Made by a program: the position numbers and the translations under genes
In this document: positions 6,616 through 8,771 of the stretch, piece after piece
How the letters are laid out: every line of letters starts with the position of its first letter
How positions within the stretch are numbered: the first letter of the stretch is position 1
Origin: Coprothermobacterota bacterium
Lineage (GTDB): Bacteria; Caldisericota; JANLFM01
Direction: 5' to 3'
Assembly: GCA_026389415.1 (NCBI GenBank)
Contig: JAPLHX010000325.1
Location: forward strand, 1 to 8,771
DNA length: 8,771 nucleotides
The notes under the pieces: generated by a model
The model's database searches: none
Seen by the model: only the letters and a program-made list of their open reading frames with translations
Told to the model about the DNA's origin: nothing

Positions 6616-6764
6616 CTCTCTGCGTCGCCCGCCGCCAAGAGAAATCCCGGATCCTCGATCAGTACTGCGCAAACACCGGCCAGAACCGCAAATGCACCAC
6701 CCGCAAGATTTGCCCCTCCAAGAGACAGGCTCCTCGTTCGGTGACATACCTTCGCCTCGCTTGA
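6612..6764 (+). pseudogene. Remnant of a transposase/integrase N-terminal region
   Basis: In the frame ending at TGA 6762-6764, codons 6639-6710 read EKSRILDQYCANTGQNRK then a short 'CTTRKI'. As I recall, this matches the N-terminal helix-turn-helix region of a family of integrase-core transposases (typical text: EKSRILDEYC, TGxNRKYVIRK). The remainder, including any DDE catalytic core, is absent, and upstream similarity fades into noise. Cys replaces the expected Tyr after NRK and an Arg after RKI, each one transition away, which fits decay. No terminal inverted repeats or target duplication could be fixed. Family assignment is from memory and needs a search. Confidence 0.42.
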
Positions 6765-6843
6765 GGGCAGGGATTTAGCACGTCGGAAACAATCTCAACT
6801 GATCTGTCCGGATCAAGACGTGGGCTTGGCGAGCGGATTCCAG

Positions 6844-7242
6844 TTAGGAAGCCAGTTCGAACACCCCGCCCAGGAAGACGGCCAGTGCACCGCCGATGAT
6901 GGCATAGCCGCCATAGGCCAGATTTCCCAGGAAGATCTGAAACACGGTCAGATTACCAAAGAGAGACTGCAACTCCGGTGAACCGATGATGGTGTAGATT
7001 AGGTACACCGAACCTCCACCCAAAATAATGTGCGTCAAACCGACAACCTTGGAAGGAACTAACATCAGGATCAGGGCGAGGATGGAAGCCCCTCCGATCA
7101 GCCAGAACTTCCATGCTTCCAGGCCTTTGGTTCCATCCCAGAAGGTTATTGCAGGATTTATATCCTTATAGAATGGCAGGAAAAATCCAATGATGATCGC
7201 AATTGCGCCCAAGGAGATCAGGACTCGCGCTAGAAATCTCAT
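6844..7242 (-). CDS. Small four-helix membrane protein, paralogue of its upstream neighbour
   Basis: 132 residues, function not recognised. Predicted membrane segments lie at about 6-24, 46-63, 66-87 and 108-129. It starts MRFLARVLISLGAIAIIIGF with 'FFLPFY' at the end of helix 1, then a loop with 'TFWDGTKGLEAWKFW' and a Gly-rich last helix ending 'AVFLGGVFEL'. These features line up one by one with the gene at 7273-7713, so the pair arose by tandem duplication. ATG at 7242 has AAGGGGG about 9 nt upstream, and 30 nt separate it from the neighbour's stop. It is probably the last gene of an operon led by the SLH-L,D-transpeptidase gene. No catalytic or metal-binding pattern is seen. A structural or regulatory membrane role is possible, but I make no functional claim. 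Confidence 0.75.
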   Translation of the reverse strand: MRFLARVLISLGAIAIIIGFFLPFYKDINPAITFWDGTKGLEAWKFWLIGGASILALILMLVPSKVVGLTHIILGGGSVYLIYTIIGSPELQSLFGNLTVFQIFLGNLAYGGYAIIGGALAVFLGGVFELAS

Positions 7243-7272
7243 GCTGTTATGCCCCCTTTCCTTTCGAGAACA

Positions 7273-7713
7273 TTATACCCCAGGTATTAGAATTTCTAGC
7301 AAACCGCCTAAAAAAACTCCCAACGCTCCAAAAAAAACAAGGTTACCCCCAAAGCTGAAGAGACCAATGAACGCGGAGAAGCTAGACCAAGTGGCAAACA
7401 GTGCAGCCAAAGCCGGCATTTGAAGACTGCCAAAGTGCGAGCTTATGGTGTGGGAACTGAGAGAAAAGTACAACAGGGCCAAAAAACCACAAGAGAATAG
7501 CAAATGCACGATTCCCGTCAGACGGGAGGCGCCAACGAGTACCAGCAGAGATAATCCGGCAAGAATCAGAAGGGACCAAACCTTCCAAAAATCCGGGCTA
7601 CCGGTGGCATCCCAAAGGGAGGCAGGAAAAAAGCTAAAAAACGGCAAAAAGAAACCGACTACGATCGCTAAAGACCCTAGAACCACAAATAAGCGGGCAA
7701 TCGATCTCAACAC
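7273..7713 (-). CDS. Small four-helix membrane protein, first of a tandem paralogous pair
   Basis: 146 residues, function not recognised. Helices are predicted at about 8-29, 44-61, 65-86 and 101-143 (the last stretch may hold two). It shares with its paralogue the start MLRSIARLFVVLGSLAIVVG, 'FFLPFF', 'LWDATGSPDFWKVW', a central 'LTGIVHLLF', an 'FGSL' turn and a C-terminal 'LGVFLGGLLEIL'. The start is GTG at 7713 or TTG at 7710; AAGGAG lies 3 nt before the former and 6 nt before the latter, so TTG is quite possible. Only 11 nt separate it from the L,D-transpeptidase stop, and the SD fills that gap, so the two are very likely one transcript. That suggests, without proving, a role in the envelope. 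Confidence 0.75.
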   Translation of the reverse strand: MLRSIARLFVVLGSLAIVVGFFLPFFSFFPASLWDATGSPDFWKVWSLLILAGLSLLVLVGASRLTGIVHLLFSCGFLALLYFSLSSHTISSHFGSLQMPALAALFATWSSFSAFIGLFSFGGNLVFFGALGVFLGGLLEILIPGV

Positions 7714-7724
7714 GGTCTCCTTGT

Positions 7725-8642
7725 CTAATCGGGCGGTGAAGCCGCTTCTGTGCTCCGCATCAGCTCATCAGTGATCACAAGAGTGGTTCCAGTGGGAGTC
7801 CAATCGTAGACATTCCGGCTCTGTTGGGGGACCAGACCGATGCAGCCATGGCTTCCGGTCCAGGACGGATCATGGCCAAAGTACTCTTCCGGTTTCCAGT
7901 AATTTCCATGGATCGCATACATTCGGCCAATGAAAAACAAGCACCAAGGGACATCCTTGACATAGTATTCTTCTACACCAATACCACCACGCATATCCGT
8001 TGCTTCGGTTTTCGATAGAATTTGGAATGTGCCGATTGGAGTAGGCCAACCGCGATTGCCGGTTAATGTAGAGAATTGAATTACGACCCTTGCTCCCTCC
8101 AGGCAATATAGCTGTTGTTCAGACAGGGAGACAACGATTTGCTTTGTAGCGGATTGGTCGATGGCCCGGTAGAGAAACACGGCAACCAACCAACGGGGCA
8201 ATGGCTCTTCAGGGTAAAGCAACCCCGCATAAACTAACTTATGTGTATAGGCTGCGATCGCTTCCGGATAAGCCCAATGATAATTGGATAAATCGGGGAA
8301 GGGAGAGTCCAAGGGCATTTCCTGGCTTTCTGCTTTCCACCCCTTTGCACGGTTGATCGCCACTAACCCTTCGACGATTTTTATCTCCGTCTCTGGTCGA
8401 AATGTGCCATCCGGGTAGCCGCGAAACAAATAATACCCCGGTAGACTCTCGGTCCTGCCGGCCTGGATGAAGGGATAAGCCCAGTGATCTGCCAAGAGGT
8501 CGCTAAAATCGGAGGAAGGGGTCACGGAAGGTTGCATCCCAATGGCTAGCGAAAGTAGTTTGGCGAATTCGGCCCGCGTGAGAACCGCATCCGGACGGAA
8601 GGTTCCATCCGGGTAGCCCTCTAAGATTCCCCGCAGCACCAA
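7725..8642 (-). CDS. SLH-anchored L,D-transpeptidase (YkuD), 5' end separated by an in-frame stop
   Basis: Wall enzyme that would cross-link or modify peptidoglycan through a Cys nucleophile. Numbered from the TTG at 8642: SLH 1 remainder (1-35, GYPDGTFRPDAVLTRAEF), SLH 2 (46-100, FSDLLADHWAYPF), SLH 3 (115-161, FPDLSNYHWAYPE), then the YkuD domain (about 167-291). The active-site set is His245 in IHGNYW and SHGC (264-267, Cys267); the usual Arg two residues after the Cys is Gly (SHGCIGL). SLH similarity continues upstream of 8642, since codons 8687-8643 read FPDIIGHRGEQEIRA, the normal start of an SLH repeat. This frame runs back into TAA (8690-8688) and then a Thr/Pro linker. The 305-residue product has no signal peptide, so the original protein probably began outside the window. 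Leads the operon with the two membrane proteins. Confidence 0.85.
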   Translation of the reverse strand: MVLRGILEGYPDGTFRPDAVLTRAEFAKLLSLAIGMQPSVTPSSDFSDLLADHWAYPFIQAGRTESLPGYYLFRGYPDGTFRPETEIKIVEGLVAINRAKGWKAESQEMPLDSPFPDLSNYHWAYPEAIAAYTHKLVYAGLLYPEEPLPRWLVAVFLYRAIDQSATKQIVVSLSEQQLYCLEGARVVIQFSTLTGNRGWPTPIGTFQILSKTEATDMRGGIGVEEYYVKDVPWCLFFIGRMYAIHGNYWKPEEYFGHDPSWTGSHGCIGLVPQQSRNVYDWTPTGTTLVITDELMRSTEAASPPD

Positions 8643-8687
8643 TGCACGTATTTCCTGTTCACCCCGATGGCCTATGATATCGGGAAA

Positions 8688-8771
8688 TTAAATCAATGAA
8701 AATGTTGCTGTGCCTGTCGGCGTTGGACTCGTTGTCGGCGTTGGGGTGGCAGTAGGCGTGGGGGTGGCAGT
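8688..8771 (-). CDS. C-terminal end of an upstream frame: Thr/Pro linker, then TAA
   Basis: 27 codons from the window edge read TATPTP, TATPTP, TTSPTP, TGTATFSLI and then TAA at 8690-8688. The frame is the same as that of the SLH-L,D-transpeptidase, and the SLH 1 sequence resumes in the codon right after the stop. Thr/Pro linkers of this type join domains in secreted proteins, notably in Chloroflexota. This is therefore most simply the N-terminal part of the same protein, cut by a nonsense change. The alternative is a separate secreted protein that ends here. Its start lies outside the window. Confidence 0.65.
   Translation of the reverse strand, partial: TATPTPTATPTPTTSPTPTGTATFSLI
8718..8771 (-). 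repeat. 18-nt tandem repeat coding TATPTP units
   Basis: Three adjacent 18-nt units (8771-8754, 8753-8736, 8735-8718) encode TATPTP, TATPTP and TTSPTP. The first two differ at two third-codon positions; the third has diverged further. The array continues to the window edge, so its full length is unknown. Such arrays change length easily by slippage. Confidence 0.75.

Larger units (their letters stand above)
6339..6843. other. Gene-free interval between convergent envelope genes
   Basis: About 500 nt with no intact gene. It holds the weak hairpin near 6387, an 8-bp inverted repeat CATGCTGC / GCAGCATG (6585-6592 and 6606-6613), the second copy of the 19-bp repeat, a probable transposase remnant (about 6612-6764), and a short TGATC / GATCA stem (6800-6804 and 6811-6815) that could help end minus-strand transcripts. 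Open frames of 74-153 codons occur on both strands here, but apart from the transposase-like segment none shows recognisable protein features. Confidence 0.5.

Noticed and set aside
6286..6747. Minus-strand open frame of 153 codons across the gene-free interval
   Set aside because: It runs antisense into the conserved end of the glycosidase gene. Its sequence is Arg/Ser/Gly-rich early on and shows no family motif. One stretch (LIAGMPVYLLGLAPLGDIVG) looks protein-like but is not enough to call a gene.
6339..6843. Riboswitch or structured RNA in the long intergenic interval
   Set aside because: No known aptamer core was recognised and the interval lies downstream of both flanking convergent units, where a cis-acting leader is not expected.
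8643..8690. Alternative genetic code (TAA read as an amino acid)
   Set aside because: TAA also ends the SLH-glycosidase gene and both membrane-protein genes at sensible places, so genome-wide recoding is not supported.

Overview
This window looks like a chromosomal stretch of a bacterium related to Chloroflexota. Three features point there by recalled resemblance, not by a search: a FusA2-type EF-G-like GTPase with a 'VVSHMGAGKTSL' P-loop region, a secreted SLH protein with a Thr/Pro linker built on TATPTP units, and a PrmC with NLPY in place of NPPY. Deep-branching Firmicutes with SLH proteins are the main alternative. All three stop codons are used at ordinary gene ends, so a standard code is expected.

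Layout. 1-1278 (minus): EF-G-like GTPase, cut by the window edge, with a last stretch that does not look like EF-G. A divergent intergenic region carries an inverted TTTGTCT pair. 1435-2428 (plus): folB and folK, overlapping, two consecutive steps of folate synthesis. 2503-3315 (minus): prmC, convergent with folK. 3406-4210 (plus): a Ku DNA-end-binding gene with two frameshifts. 4215-6338 (plus): secreted protein with two SH3-like domains, three SLH repeats and a phosphodiester glycosidase (NAGPA-like) domain. 6339-6843: no intact gene, but a probable remnant of a transposase N-terminus. 6844-7713 (minus): two tandem paralogous four-helix membrane proteins of unknown function. 7725-8771 (minus): SLH protein with a C-terminal L,D-transpeptidase, separated from its own Thr/Pro linker by an in-frame TAA.

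The left half is housekeeping (translation and folate). The right half is a cell-envelope region: two convergent units, each encoding an SLH-anchored enzyme that would act on the wall or its glycopolymers, meeting at a transposon scar. Two genes are visibly broken (Ku, SLH-L,D-transpeptidase), and a third (EF-G-like) has an anomalous end. The two 1-nt losses in Ku both fall at G positions. Either this region is decaying or the assembly has errors; read-level checking would separate the two.

I see no tRNA, rRNA, CRISPR array or confident riboswitch. I did not find a convincing new multi-gene system. The best candidates for new biology are the paralogous membrane pair behind the L,D-transpeptidase gene, the odd EF-G-like tail and the in-frame stop at a linker/SLH boundary.
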